Origin: Microcebus murinus
Lineage: Eukaryota; Chordata; Mammalia; Primates; Cheirogaleidae
Direction of reading: 5' to 3'
Length of the DNA stretch: 64,000 nt
Assembly (NCBI RefSeq): GCF_040939455.1
Contig: NC_134117.1
Location: 68,858,501 to 68,922,500, forward strand
Shown: in pieces, positions 1 through 12,410 of the stretch
Numbering within the stretch: position 1 is the first letter of the stretch
Layout: every line of letters begins with the position of its first letter
The notes under the pieces: generated by a model
What the model saw: the letters and a program-made list of their open reading frames with translations, nothing else
The model's database searches: none
What the model was told of the DNA's origin: nothing
Position numbers and translations under genes: made by a program

Positions 1-2305
1 AGTGCCCAGATTAGGATTGGAAGGAGCCACTGTGGCTGTGCTGGATGCCAATGGCTTTGGACGTGAGCTGGCAGAGTGGTAATCAAGTTCTTAGTGTAGA
101 GAGTGTTTTCTCCAGAGCAGTTATTACTCGGAGCATGTACTATTGACTTGCTTACTTCTCATAACAGACCTACAGGGTACACATTCTTTGATTTTACAGA
201 TGAAAAGACTAAGACACAGGAAAGATAAAGACCCATCTGAGGTCACCAGCCAGTCCTGGGGGGACTTGGGGCTGAGCCCGGGCAGCCTGGCTTGGAGCTG
301 GCGGGGTCCTGCCCCTCTGTGGTTTAGTGCTATCAAATCTGATGCCTTGGGCATTGGTTGGGAAAAGCAATCCATATAATTCTTATAAATAAAAGAAAAC
401 AATTTTGGTCACTACAAAATATACTGTATTCAGTCCACGACTGCGTGAATTCACTGGCCAGTCCCGAATGCCCTCTTCTACCTTCACGTAGGTAGGAGGG
501 AGACGTGCAGTGTCACCCTTGCAGCCAGCACAGGCTCTGCGTTTCCCCACGCTGTGCCTCCCCGCCTCCCCGCCTCCCTCCCCAGAGCCGGGGTTGTGTT
601 GGAATCTGGGGAGCACACACACTGGGGAGTGCGCCGTGGTTGGGGAGGAAATGCAATGCCGCCTCCCACCGGGAAGGAGGGGAGGGAGAGCACACGGACA
701 GGCACAGGCGGTCCCCAGCCTGGAGTGACTGAGGAAAGGTTTATTTCAGGAAAGGATAAAAATCTTCTGAGCACAAATACAGCCAGGCCTCAGAGAGCAG
801 GCGGGGTCAGGGCCGAAACTGGGGTCACAGGTTTCCAGAAGGCAGGGAGGAAGCAGGAGGACAGAGGCTGGAAGTGGGGGTTCCTAGCCTGAGACTCTGC
901 AGCTTATTCACTATGTTCTGTTCGTCCCAAAATGTAAAACGGAAAAAGAAATGGCGTCTTCAACCTGAGCCCAGCCCCGGCCGTGCGGGCGCCGAGCTGA
1001 CCGAGGGAAGGGCATCTGCTGGTGAGAGAACGGCCGCAAAGCCCTCTTTCAGTGCCCACCCGAGGCTTCCCTTCCTGTTATTTGTGGGTGGGAAGGGGCA
1101 CAGGGAGAGAACCTTCTGGCATATTGACAGAGAAGCTCTGTGGCTTCTAAACCTTCACCCGCATGCATTCGCCAGTGTTGGTCGGATCCTCTTGTCAAAC
1201 TAATTGCACATCAAGTTCTCCGACAGGACATTCAGGATCCAGTGTCCACTTTGGGCAGCACAAACAATGGAAACCTCAGCAAAAGCATTGCCTTCTTTGT
1301 CTGGCCATGGGAAGGGGCATTCTCAGAGAATTTAGGGGACAATGATTCTGGCCAAACTCGGGGTGTGTTGCAACACAGAACGCGTCTGTAAATGCAGCTG
1401 CAGATCCCACAACCTCCTCCAAGGATTATTTTGGTTTCCCATTTCAAATCCTGGCTTCTGGTCTGTGGCTTTTGTTTTATAACAAAAATGTCAGTGCCCA
1501 GAAAGCCCCGATGCAGTCAGGAGGCAGAGCCCAGGGCGACGGTGCAGGGCAGAGCTGCCCGGGGAAGGGACGTCACCTTGTTGGGAGCCTTCCAGCTCTC
1601 CTGCAGGGTGTGTGCGAAGTGGATCTTGCATCTTGTGTCTGGGCACAATTTATATTTATGTTGAAATGATATCTTTGTAGAGAGCTATTTTTTAAATTTT
1701 CTCTTCGCCATGCACATTATAAAAGGAAACAGTTGGCTTTGGTTTCTTTAATAAAGAGCTGGTTGTAACCATTTCAGAAACCCATTATGAAATTTTTTTC
1801 AGACAATGACAATTGTGATCATTGTGCGTCTCAAGGTTACAGAGTCGAGCCCGCTCCAAGTGGGCTCTAGAACAGGAAGCTTTCCTTCTGCACAAGGACC
1901 CGGGACGGAGGAGACCCACCGGCAGAGCAGGCTGAAGCGATTTGCCACTTGTCAGATCCTTGGATGGCCAGAGAACCCTCCACCCTCACCACATACGCCC
2001 TCACACGTGCTGCGTGCCCCATGGTCCCTGGTGTCAGGAAAGCACGGTTCCCGGGGCCAGAGGCAAACCCAGCCTTGGTCGTCTTATTCAGGGCGTCTCT
2101 CCACCTGTTTTGCCCATCACCAGAGGCTTTGTCATGGAAGAAAACTCAGTGGGGCAGGGGCAAGCGGCGGGGGAGTTGACCGACTTTCTGGAGAGAAGGG
2201 GTGTGGTAAAGGGTGGAGAGGCTGTCGCTCTCAGAGAGGCTGCCCAGCCTCACCGGGACACCGTTCCCATGAGACCCTTAGTCTGGGTGGCCTGGGCACC
2301 AGATG
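1..2305. other. Single-copy sequence, no gene recognised
   Basis: I see no gene here. The open frames are all under about 170 codons, overlap on opposite strands and resemble no family I know. Composition is moderate to GC-rich with scattered CpG. One probable MIR fragment lies near 160-245. An AATAAA near 1750 has no supporting upstream coding sequence. Confidence 0.6.
160..245 (-). repeat. MIR SINE fragment, probable
   Basis: The stretch gattttacagatgaaaag, followed by a decayed relative of the ctgaggcacagagaggttaag block, matches the reverse complement of the MIR core (cctcagtttcctcatctgtaaaat). It is short and diverged, so the call rests on this core alone. Confidence 0.45.
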
Positions 2306-2314
2306 AGTGTCTCT

Positions 2315-2660
<346 letters not shown>

Positions 2661-2979
2661 AGTGTCTCTGTAATTAAGGAGCTTCCTGCAGCCCTGTCTG
2701 CTGCCAGGCGCAGGGCTCTTAAGGAATGGGACTCTTCCATCTAGGACCTGGGCAGAGCCCCTGATGTCTTCACAGCAGGCACCGGCTCCTCCACTCCTTG
2801 CCACTAGGAGATTTCTTTTCCCATCTTAGGCCTCTCCACCACTTTGGCCCAAATCAGTCTTGCCAAACAACAAATCACTTGACAAATCACAAAACAACAA
2901 AACAAATTGCTCTTTTGGTCTATCTATTCGTACTTATATTCAAGTCTTTAAAGAACGTCAGAGCGCACCAACTAGAAAA

Positions 2980-4010
2980 CTCCCTCTGGAAGAAATGGCT
3001 AATCTGAAGAGCCCTGGATCGATTAAAGAAATTGAATTTGTTGTGTAAAACTTTCCCACAAAGAAAACTCTAGTTTCAGGTAGATTCCCTGGCGAATTCC
3101 ACCAAAGAAGAAAAAAAATTAAAATAATAACGAGATACCACCATACACGTGTTAGAATGGCCGAAATCCAAAACGCTGGCACCACCAAACGCTGGCGAGG
3201 ATGTGGAGCAACAAGAGCTCTCGTTCCTTGCTGGTGGGAACACGGAATGGGACATCCACTTTGGAAGAAGACAGTTTGGCAATTTCTTAAAACTGAATAT
3301 ACTTGTACCATGTGATCCAGCAGCTCAGCTCCTTGGTATTAACTCAGAGTTGAAAACTTGCATCCACACAGACACCTGCACACGGATGTTCACGGCAGCG
3401 TTGTCCGTCATTGCCAAGGCTTGGGAGCAAGCAAGATGCCCTTCAGTAGGCGGATGGAAGACTAAACCGTGGTACATCCAGACAACGGAAGATTATTCAG
3501 TGTTATAAAGAAATGGCTATTGAGCCATGGAAAGACACGGGGGAAACTCAGATGCACATTGCTAAGCGAAAGAGGCCAGTCTGGACAGGCAGCTTGCTCT
3601 GTGACCCGGCGGTATGACACTCTGGAAAAGGCACTTCTGTGGGGACAGTGAAAGGGTCAGTGGGGGAGGGAGGGATGAGCACAGGTGGAGCAAGGGGCTT
3701 TTAGGGCAGGGACACTACTCTATATGATGCTGTAAGAGTGGATCAAGGCCATTATAAATTTGCCCAAACCCTTCAGAACTCAGACACCAAGAGGGAACCC
3801 TGATGCTAGCTGTGGGCTTGGGTGGTGACGGTGTGGCAGTGCAGGTTCATCAGCTGTCACAAACGTCCGCCCTGGGGAGCTGACGGTGAGGGAGGCTGCC
3901 CACGTGTGGGGCAGAGGCTGCAGGAACTCTCTGTAGTTTCCACACAGTTTTGCTGTGAACTGAAAACTTCTCCCCCCAAAAAGCTGTTTAAAAAGTAAAA
4001 TGAAATAAAG
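2980..4010 (+). mobile_element. L1M-type LINE, 3' end with internal deletion
   Basis: Bases 2980-3110 resemble an ORF2 reverse-transcriptase segment (attaaagaaattgaatttg, then a decayed form of ctccaggcccagatgg). The sequence then jumps directly to the extreme ORF2 C-terminal/3'UTR part near 3125-3660 (gctggcgaggatgtggagca, atgttcacggcagc). The tail near 3885-4010 ends in the ttttgctgtgaactgaaaac motif typical of old L1 3'UTRs. About 2 kb of ORF2 is missing between the two blocks. All frames are broken. Confidence 0.85.
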
Positions 4011-4100
4011 AGGGGAAGGAAGAGAAAAAAAAGGAGAGGTGAGGAAAGAGGGCAGGAGGAAGAGAAAACCAGAGGGAGAAAAGACAGGAAGATGAGAAAA
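4004..4100 (+). repeat. Purine-rich (GA) low-complexity tract
   Basis: An almost uninterrupted purine run (aggggaaggaagagaaaaaa and similar) follows directly on the A-rich end of the L1M 3' end. It is probably a degenerated and expanded L1 tail. Confidence 0.7.
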
Positions 4101-4359
4101 TGTGGAGAAACGACCCTCCCTGGGTTAGGGGGGGAATTGTGGCTGGACAGTGGTGAGTAGGGCACTGGGAATGTTCCAGAAGCTCTTCTATGCAGTCGCC
4201 ACACTGAAGTCCACTGTGTTCATCTCTGTGTGACCACACATGGCTGATAGAAAGGAGCTTGAGTCCTAAGGAGGGACGGTCTCCCGTTTCCAATGGCTCT
4301 CTCCTTATTCCTGCACAGGGCTTTGTCAACACTTTTGTGGCCTCTGAAGAGACATTTCA

Positions 4360-4640
4360 TCGTTCCTGCTCTCTGTAACATGCCCTCCCCATGGCAGAGA
4401 ACTTTCTTTTAGCTCAGCATGGCCTACAGGGCTGAGACGCTGCCCACGTCTTCAGCTCTGCCTTCTGTCTGAAAGTGCTCACTTGAAAGGCTCCGGCCGC
4501 ACCAGCCTTCTCTCCTCAGCAAAACACAGCGAGCTCCCTTCTGCCTTGGTCCCCTCAGGACCTTTGCACGTGCCGCTCCCACGCCTGGAACGCTCCTCAG
4601 CACTCCCGGGCCTGCCAAGGTCCGAAGGCCTCAGGTAAAG
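4360..4640 (+). repeat. L2 LINE fragment, 3' region
   Basis: The L2 consensus phrases are visible: agcatggcctacagggct, then further on tcaggacctttgcacgtgcc followed by a form of cctggaacgctcttcc. They occur in the normal L2 order on the plus strand. It is diverged and non-coding. Confidence 0.7.
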
Positions 4641-5835
4641 GTTACCGGCAAAGGAGGCTTTTCTTTCCCCACCTTCAGACTAGAGTTGATTCCTTTACGT
4701 CAGCCACAAACTCCAGTCTCCGATCCCACACTAATTTAGAATCTTAGCACGTACCCTAATAGGATAACAGGTGAGGTTGCCCTTTTCACCTCCCCTCATT
4801 TGCAAAAGCACTCCCACGTTCCGCCCACACCTGTGGGTAAAAGCAGACGCCAGCCTGCCGGCACGCAGGCGTGCCACTCCCTGTCTCCGAGGCCCCGTGC
4901 ACCAGGTCCCAGCCTCCCTCCTCCGATGATGCCACATCACTGAGCACCAAGCTCCTAGCAGATCACCTGCTTCTGCAAGCTTTGGACTGGGGGATGCTGG
5001 AGCTTTCTAGACTCCTCCTGACTCCCGAGGCTCACAACAGCCGCTGCCCACTGTATACAACGCAGGGAGAGCCTGGGGTTGGAATCCGAGAGCAAGAGCA
5101 GCGACCTTCGACCTTCGCTGTGAAACACAAACTCAACACAGTTCCCGGGCGGAGCTTGTGGGTTCGTCTCCAAAACCCACAGGCTCAGATCCCAGCTCTG
5201 GCTTGAGTCTGTCTATAAATTACTTTTATAGGAATGCTATCATGTTATTGAAAACCGGTAAAGCCCTCCTAAGCACGCAGCTCTTCTGTTTTTGTAATCT
5301 TGCTGTGAATGAGCTTCTATGCGTTGCTTCCGCCATCTCCATCCAAGCTACTCAAGCCCCTTAATACCTCCTGGTAGATCTTTCCTGTGGTCAACTTTCA
5401 GCTTAAGAACACGGACTCTGCTCCAAATGGAATAACATTACTACTAGATTATTCTTATAGCTCAATATCTATAGGGAGCTAACAGCTGGGCCAAAGAACG
5501 TAAATAACATGTGGGTTTTATTTGAGCGAACCCTTATCAACAGGGAAGCAGCTGCCTCCTTGCGTCTCCTTAGCTTCTCTTTGTGTCCTGTGGACAGATT
5601 GCTTTCCAGTGCATGAGATCTCAACCACTCTTCAGACTTCGCAGACGAGGTGGAAAACAGCCCCAGAGCTGGGTGCCCCTCCTCCCTGCAGTGTGGCTGC
5701 GGAGCCCCTGCCCTCCCCAGGCCCTCCCCGCCCAATCCCAGGCCTTCAGAATGCCCCGGTCATGCTCGGGGACCACTGCACTGTCTGCTTCCCGTGTCCA
5801 CCCAGCGTCTGGGTCTCTGTGCTCGGGACCAACTG
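4641..5835. other. Single-copy sequence, no gene recognised
   Basis: No exon, RNA gene or clear repeat is recognised. There are scattered GC-rich patches and AT-rich sequence near 5200-5480. Nothing supports transcription or coding. Confidence 0.5.
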
Positions 5836-5837
5836 TC

Positions 5838-6065
5838 TGACACTAAGTCTGACCACATCACCCCTGTCTAAAACCCTTCAGGTTACCTACTGTCTGCAGG
5901 ATGAAGTCCCAGGTCCCTCACTGGGGAGATTCGTGAGGGCCTGGCCTGGCTGCCGCTCACCTCCGTCTCCTGACCCTCCCCGAGCGGTGGCCCCACCCCC
6001 AGGCCGCAGTGCAGCTCCCACGCATGTCGCTGGGGCCACTGCCTTTCCTTTACATGTTTTCTTAG
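5838..6065 (+). repeat. L2 LINE fragment
   Basis: The phrases ctaaaacccttcaggttacc, caggatgaagtccc and ggcctggcctggctgccgctc reproduce the L2 order (cttcagtggcttcccattgc, caggataaagtcc, catggcctacaaggcc). The strand is plus and the copy is diverged. Confidence 0.75.
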
Positions 6066-6112
6066 TCCCTTTCTCTGCACGACTATGTAGCTATCCTTCA
6101 GGACCTGCGCCT

Positions 6113-6125
6113 GCGTGTGTGTGTG

Positions 6126-6169
<44 letters not shown>

Positions 6170-6170
6170 G
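6113..6170 (+). repeat. (TG)n microsatellite
   Basis: About 28 TG units with two TGCG interruptions, ending in gtgcgcgcgg. The alternating purine/pyrimidine sequence can adopt Z-DNA. Long Cys/Val frames through it are artefacts of the repeat. Confidence 0.97.
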
Positions 6171-6317
6171 GCACTCGGCGCTGCGTATTCCTCTAGAAGA
6201 GAACTCCCTGCAGGTGACAGTGAGACTGAGTGGGCGGGAGCCTCAGGCAGCCACCAGAGCAGAGAACTGGGGCTTCTCCACCCCCCACCTTCTGCTGTTT
6301 AATTTGGGGGCACATTA

Positions 6318-6664
6318 TTCAGCGGGGGCCGTCATAACAAAATATCACAGACTGTGTGGCTCAAACTACAGAAGTTTATTGTGTCATAGTTCTGGACACT
6401 GAGAGCCAAAAGCAAGATGTCGCAGGGCTGGCTTCTCTGGAGGCCTCTCTCCCTGGCCTGGAGGCGAGTGCCTCCTCCCCGTGTCCTGACGTGTCTTCCC
6501 TCTTCTCCTAAGGACGCCAGTCTGGATTGGCGTGCACCCTAACGACCCCAATTTAACTCAATCGCCACTTCACAAGTTCTATCTCCAGACACAGCCCATT
6601 CTGAGGTGCTGAGGGTTAGGACGTTAACAGGTAAGCTTTGGGGTGGGATATAATTCAGCCTATA
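6318..6664 (-). mobile_element. MaLR (MLT1-like) LTR, reverse orientation
   Basis: The reverse complement of the MLT1 layout is seen: ataacaaaatatcacagact, tgtggctcaaactacagaag, agttctggacactgagag, a decayed central part, and the 5' LTR end near 6640-6664 (ataattcagcctatag). This is a solo LTR of about 347 bases with no internal sequence beside it. No viral gene remains. Confidence 0.85.
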
Positions 6665-8335
6665 GTGGGGAGTGTCCGATTTCTTCCCTGGTCTCAATTT
6701 GTCTCTTTATCTGTGACATGGGGGTGGGCAGCCTATAACAGGTGGTCTTGTAGCTCCTTCACTGCTTTGGATTTTTCTGGATTAAAAATCAGGCAACATG
6801 AAGTGGGACCTTGAGCCATGAGACTGTTGTGTTCTGTTAGAAAACCAGGCAGGTGTCTCTGATCTGAGCCATCCGTGCAGGTGCCTGAATCCTGCCTCTA
6901 CTTTTCTGGCTACACACTTTTCCCTCTAGTTTGGGGAGACAGAGGAGGGAGGCAGAGGAGGTGGGAAGTGAAAATGCCCAGATTTCTAAATGGCACTAGA
7001 GGCAGGAGAGCTGGTCTCCAACAGCCAGAGGGACAGCGAGAGGAGGGACGAGGGAATGGCGCCAGTTGGTGTGTCCATGCCAAAATGCCCAGGAAAAGCC
7101 ACTCGAGGTCCACAGTGGCTGGAGACGTGAGTGCTGCTCAGGAAGGGTGGGGTCCTCTCCTTCCGACCCAGTCTTTGAGGTTGTTCCAGCACGTGTCCCT
7201 GTCAACACAAGAGAGGTCCCCCTCACTGCTGGGGGTGTCCCTCTGGGGTGCCAGGGGTGCGGGCCCAGGCTGTGGTCTGGGTGGTCCCTGGGTCATCTGT
7301 GCCAGATGTCTGCCCTAGAGAAAGTGAGGCAGCCAGGGACTGTGGTGTGCACTTTGGGACAGGACACATCAAACATTGCTTTGAAAAAGAAAAAGGTTCT
7401 GGTGTATTTACTTTTGAAACCACTTGCCAGCTCGTCCGGGAGAGATGGAAGGCGGAATAACTTGATGGTTTTGGAGCAGACAGAACTCTGGCTTTCAAGT
7501 TCAGGTCCAACTCTAGAAGCATGTCCTTCACAGTGGCCCAGGGAGTGACTGTGGACTGTGTCATGAACGATATTGTCATGGCCATGTCTTCCATTCAAGC
7601 CCACATGGGGACCAGGAACAGAACATTCAGCCGTGGTCATAACAGAGGAATGGCCACTTTCTGGAAGTGCTCTCCAGTGGGACACCTCGCTGACCCTTCC
7701 CCAGGCTCGGGCTGGGCCCCTGACCCCCACACCCCTTCCTGCAGTCCCCGCATACAGTTGTGGAGGCTGCGCACAGGGCACAGTTCACCCCTGTGACTGT
7801 CACAGACGGCATATTGTAAGATGACTTGTTCTCCTCAGATCAGTTCCGTGTCTAGAGCAAGGGGCAGCTTGGTCTTATGCTAAGCAAGGTATCCATGCGA
7901 GGTCTGCAGGGCTGGGTGTTCCTCGGAAGACTGTAATACCTGACCGACCACTCACCTGTTTTCCTCTGGACTGTGAGCCCGCCGGCACCCGCCATGTCCA
8001 ACCCGCTTAGATTGTGCGGGCCCAGCTTGTGCGCAGGGTCTATCACGGGCCAGCGCCAGCATGATGGGTCAGAGGAGTTTGGGGAGATCTGGGGTGAGAG
8101 AAGAGTCCCTGGACGTCGTGAAGAGAGGGGCTGAGCAGGGGCTGCAGAGCGGGGCTGGAGGCAGAGAGGAGGAAGGCTGCACACTGCATGTGACAGTGCC
8201 AGCCAGACGCAGGAGCCCGCAGCAGGCCTGGAGCAAGGTCCACCCTCTGTGCGCTCGGGCTGCCTGCCCAGGTGCAGTGGGCAGGGAGAACAGCTCTGCA
8301 AGGGTCTGCAGGAGAACTCATGGGTTGGCACTCCT
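6665..8335. other. Single-copy sequence, no gene recognised
   Basis: This stretch has several open frames of 70-160 codons on both strands. None shows a domain, a plausible splice context plus conservation signal, or a family resemblance. No repeat was recognised with confidence. Confidence 0.5.
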
Positions 8336-8605
8336 TTCGTTTGTAAATTTAAAAAATTTTTTTAAGTTGACAGCTAAAATTGTATATATTTATTGGCTGC
8401 AACATGATGTTTTGTGGAATGACTCAATCTAGCTAATTAACATATATGCATTACCTCATGTCCACGTTTCCCTCCTGTTTAAGTGAAATGTATCCTTTGG
8501 CCAGCATCTCCCTGACGCCCGCCGCCCCCCCCCCGCCCCCGGCCACAGGTGACCACCCTTCTACTCTCCACTCCGAGAGAACAACCTTTTCAGATTCCAC
8601 GTGTG
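8336..8605 (-). mobile_element. L1M 3'UTR fragment, reverse orientation
   Basis: The block aattgtatatatttattggc, then gatgttttgtggaatgactc and agctaattaacatatatgca matches the reverse complement of an old L1 3'UTR. A C-rich run (8525-8534) interrupts it. It is non-coding. Confidence 0.75.
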
Positions 8606-8607
8606 AA

Positions 8608-8675
8608 CTAACATTTCTAAAGTGCCTGGAATTGCACCTGGCACAAAGACGGCAGGGCACAGTGTTAAATAAATA
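8608..8675 (+). repeat. MIR or L2 tail fragment, possible
   Basis: The sequence taaagtgcctggaattgcacctggcac...ttaaataaataaac resembles the shared MIR/L2 tail (cttagaacagtgcctggcac...caataaatg). It is too short to choose between the families. Confidence 0.4.
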
Positions 8676-11600
8676 AACAAACTAACTAAAAAAAGACCTG
8701 AATCCTGACAACGTGAAGTCCAGCTCCCGTGAGCCTGGGGCACTGGGAGGTGGCGCTGGGGCGGCCGAGGGAGCGGAGGGGCGACTGAGGCCCGACGGCG
8801 GCCCCGCCCTTCTGGGCATGCACGGCCTCCGCGGAGGAGCGCAGTCTTCTGTGCAGGCTCATTATACTATGGCCTTGCCTTTCTCTTTCCCCAAATGCAA
8901 GGACAATGAAGGACCACAGCCACCTGGCTGCGGGAGGCAGCTCACCTTGCTTAGCCAGGAGGCAAGAGTGCGGCTGCCACCTCCTCTCCCCCTGTCCCCG
9001 TGGTCTTCCCGACTCCTGACGTCCATCATGGCACCTCCGGGTCTCCCACACGAAAAGTGGTGTAGACAATCTGCCCGGGCAAAGCAAAAGCCAAGGGCCA
9101 CATTCACGCAGGTTGCAGGGCCAGAAGTTTCTAGGCCGGAGGAGGCAGATGAGAGAGACCTACCAGGAAAATCGTTGGTTGCAGAGCGAAGAGCCGCAGC
9201 CAAGGCTCTCTTCCCTCGCCTGGGAGTCGGGGCCCCTCGGGGACCCCGAGGATGCAGCAAGGGGGCCGGGGAGGCAGGTGTCACGGCCCGGGCTCCCTCT
9301 CGGAGGCGTGTCTGGGCACCGGGAAGTCCCCTCCATTGTCCCTACGAGGGACATTTCACACAAAGAACGTCCCGTCCTATCTCAGAAACCCCTTTCGCCC
9401 CGTGCTGCACATCCTCTGACGAGAGTGGGCTCTGCCTTTGTGGTCAAGGAGATTGATTCTTCCCAAATGCATCCGTTCCTTTTACCAACAGCCTAGGAGG
9501 GAGGCGTCCTCCCCGTGTCCAGGCTCGGGGGCCAAGGGCTGGGCTCGGAGAGGGAAGCGCGGCCCAGGCTGCAGGGCGACCGCTTGGGCCTCCAGGGCGC
9601 CTGGCTGCGCAGAGGGAGGCTGGGCAGGGCCACCGGGGGCCGAGTTTCCTTTTTATGCTCTTAATAAGCTGACCTGTTTTTGAAATACATACCTTTTTTC
9701 TAAAACATTCATTGGGGGAAAAATGGTAGAAAAGCTACCATAAGAACACCCGGGGGCTTATCAAATTAAGAGCTAAGGACCAACCCTCAAGCCTGACTCA
9801 TTTCGCCCTTGTCTGCAACCTCACCCAGCTGCGTGGGTGGGCCGGGCCGCGGGGAGGGAGCTGGGGTTACACCGGCCTGTCGCGGCCAGGAATGCCCTGC
9901 GCATTCTGCAGGACATGCGAGAGACTGGGAGCTTCCATATCACACAGCGAGGAATCTGGCCGTTTGGGGGCAGCCAGGCCCTGAGTCTGGAGGTGAGGGA
10001 GCAGTCTCTGGCCCTAGGTCTGTCAGTGGGGAACAGCTGCCACTGGCCCCCAAGACTGCTCTCCCACTGAGCTTGCGGGCGTGACCAGGGGCAGTGTTCC
10101 ACCCGTCCCTGTCCCTGCCTCTTCCTGCAGGTCCTCCAGGGCAGCCTCTGGTCTTCCCACCCTGTGCGCGTGCAGGTGGGGGCTCAGGCAGGCTTTCCTG
10201 GGCCTTGCTCGCCCCTTCCCCAGAGAAAGTGTCCCTCGGTGACCTCCCTTCCCTGCTATCTCAGCGAGTGTGCGCGCAGTCTCTGGAGAATGGTGGAGTG
10301 TGTGGTGACCTTGGCTAGCACCTGGTGCGCCCTCTAGGCCCAGGTGAGCTGAGGGGGCAAAGCAGTCTTCTTTCTCTACTTTCGCTTCTCTCAGAGGTGG
10401 GATGACGGAGGACAGGAAGGCAGAGGACAGTCGCAGCAGAGCTGTGGGACTTTCTGTAAGCAGAGGGGGAGTCTCTACATTCAGTCTCGGGCGAGGAGCC
10501 CCGCGCCTCTCCACGCAGTAGCACTGGCACATGCTGCAGCCACTGGCGGGGAGTGGGGTTCAAACCAGGGCTGTGGAAATGCCCTCCCGTCCTGTGTCTG
10601 CTTGCCTGACCTCCCAGGTGACAACTCAGTCCAGGGCCAAGTGAGCTCAGGGACAGGAATGTTCATAGTTAGGAAATGTGGCTAGTGTTGGGTGCTCCTG
10701 GGGAGGAGGCGAGTCTGGGGAGGGGCGTTACTCTGAGGGACTCTAGGAGGGCCAGGGCTCGGCCTAAGAAGAGGATCTGTTGTGTCTGGAGTGTTAATTT
10801 GTCTGGGAACAACTTTGAACTTGGCCATGAGTTCCCTGTTCTGGGTCCATGCACAATACCTGACTGAGTAACTTCATGGCAGAAGTAAAGGACAACCTAC
10901 TTATGAATGATGGGTGTGTCATGATGCAGGCCCCTGGGGCCTGGGGAAAATGAGGCAGGGAGTGAGAACAAGTGGAGTGGTAGAAAGAAGAAAAAGCATA
11001 CTAGCAGGTGGGAAGAAATGGGATGGCCCCATTGTCACACCTCCTCCAGGCCCCACCTCGCACCTGGCTGGGTCTATATGGAGCACAGGGAAGCCCTTCC
11101 CCTGCTAGTGTGCATGGCTTTAATTTTGAGCGCAAGGACAACGTGCACTTGAATGTTGTCATTCATGACATTGCAGTATTTTGGGAAGATGATCTTGGTG
11201 CCTTCCTGCAGCTGCAGTGATGACAATATACCAGGTCAGGTACTTGGCACAGTTTGCCCATCAGGGTTGAGTCTCCACCTTGTGATCTTCATACACTTGG
11301 TGGAGCCATGCCATCCCTTCTCCAGGGACAGACCTCAGTTTCCCTCAGTCTCTGGGCCCTGTTCTTCTGTGCCTCTTCATTCTCCAGCTCCCTGTGATGG
11401 GAACACGCCTGCCAGCAAGTTCAGAGTGAGGTTGCCTGGATGCACGTTTCAGCATAAAATATGATGCCTCTCTCCCGAGAGCCCTGCAAAAGCCTCATGG
11501 CTCCTTGTGGGTTCTAGTCAGCTCTGTCGATCCCTGAACCAGTCACATTAATTTTGTTTAGTAGAAATATACTTGATTTCCACTCTATCTCAATGAGCTA

Positions 11601-12190
11601 TACTTCTACCTGGTTACTGTGCATGTCTTAATTGTTTTGAACTCAAAAGAGACATAATGATGCACAGACAGAGGCTTACAGCCAGATTCTCTGTCAACAC
11701 AGAGAATACACAACACAGATACGGGATGGATTACGTGTCTATAACGCATTTTAGGGAGATCACCACAATGGTCAGGCAAAGTGCTCACTCATTGTTGCCC
11801 CCAGTGTGGAATAACTTATCTGAAGTAAATGAACAACAGCAACAAAAAGCAAAATTGAAGATCCCAAATTAGCAAAGGACAGGGAGAAAGAACTAGAGAA
11901 GAGACTGAGCAAAAAACCACAGCTCTGGTACCATCTGGGACTCACCTCTGTGAGCAAAGAAAAGAGGTGGCTGAAGCCACCCATGAGGTGCACTTAATTC
12001 TCTGGAACACATTTTTACCTGCCTGCCAGGTGAGTCCCTGGGCATCTCAATCCATGACTTCCCAAACTATTAAAAGATTATTTTTTAATAAGATATAACC
12101 ATATCTATCACATAGATCTAAAAGGAACACTTGTTAGCAATTGTACTTTAGTTATTAATAATGAGTAAGGCAATGGCCATATCAATCAAT
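8676..12190. other. Single-copy sequence with CpG-dense patches; no gene recognised
   Basis: No confident exon or repeat is visible. CpG-dense patches lie near 8750-8850 (ggcggccgagggagcgga, gacggcggccccgc) and 9200-9330. The longest frame (8713-9456, plus, 247 codons) has a composition typical of GC-rich chance frames and overlaps open frames on the other strand. From 11530 on the sequence becomes AT-richer, with nothing recognisable. Confidence 0.5.
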
Positions 12191-12194
12191 TCTC

Positions 12195-12410
12195 ACCCAC
12201 ATGCCAGCTCACTCCTGGAATTCCTACATGCATTGCATTTAAACTTACATGTTGCCAGAAGGAAAATATTATTATTCACATCTTGCAAATGAAGAAAACC
12301 ATGGCTTAATGAGGTGAAAAAGTTTGTTCAAACCCACAATTAGTAATTAGTCCTGGTTTAGTGTGGTCCCAAAGCCCACCTTTCTGTTTTCACACCCTTC
12401 AATAAGTGCA
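12195..12410 (-). repeat. MIR SINE, diverged, reverse orientation
   Basis: The order matches reversed MIR: tgcatttaaacttacatgtt, tattattattcacatcttgc, aaatgaagaaaacc, then remnants of the ggtcacacagctagtaagtgg block (cacaattagtaattagtcc), ending near cccaaagcccac. Confidence 0.55.

Noticed and set aside
1740..1760. AATAAA as a gene end
   Set aside because: No upstream coding sequence or following GT-rich element; isolated hexamers are common by chance.
5522..6196. 224-codon frame ending in poly-Cys/Val
   Set aside because: Runs through an L2 fragment and the TG microsatellite, so it is an artefact.
8713..9456. 247-codon plus-strand open frame in CpG-rich DNA
   Set aside because: Composition is Arg/Pro/Ala/Gly-rich as expected from GC-rich DNA, opposite-strand frames cover the same bases, and no recognisable domain is present.
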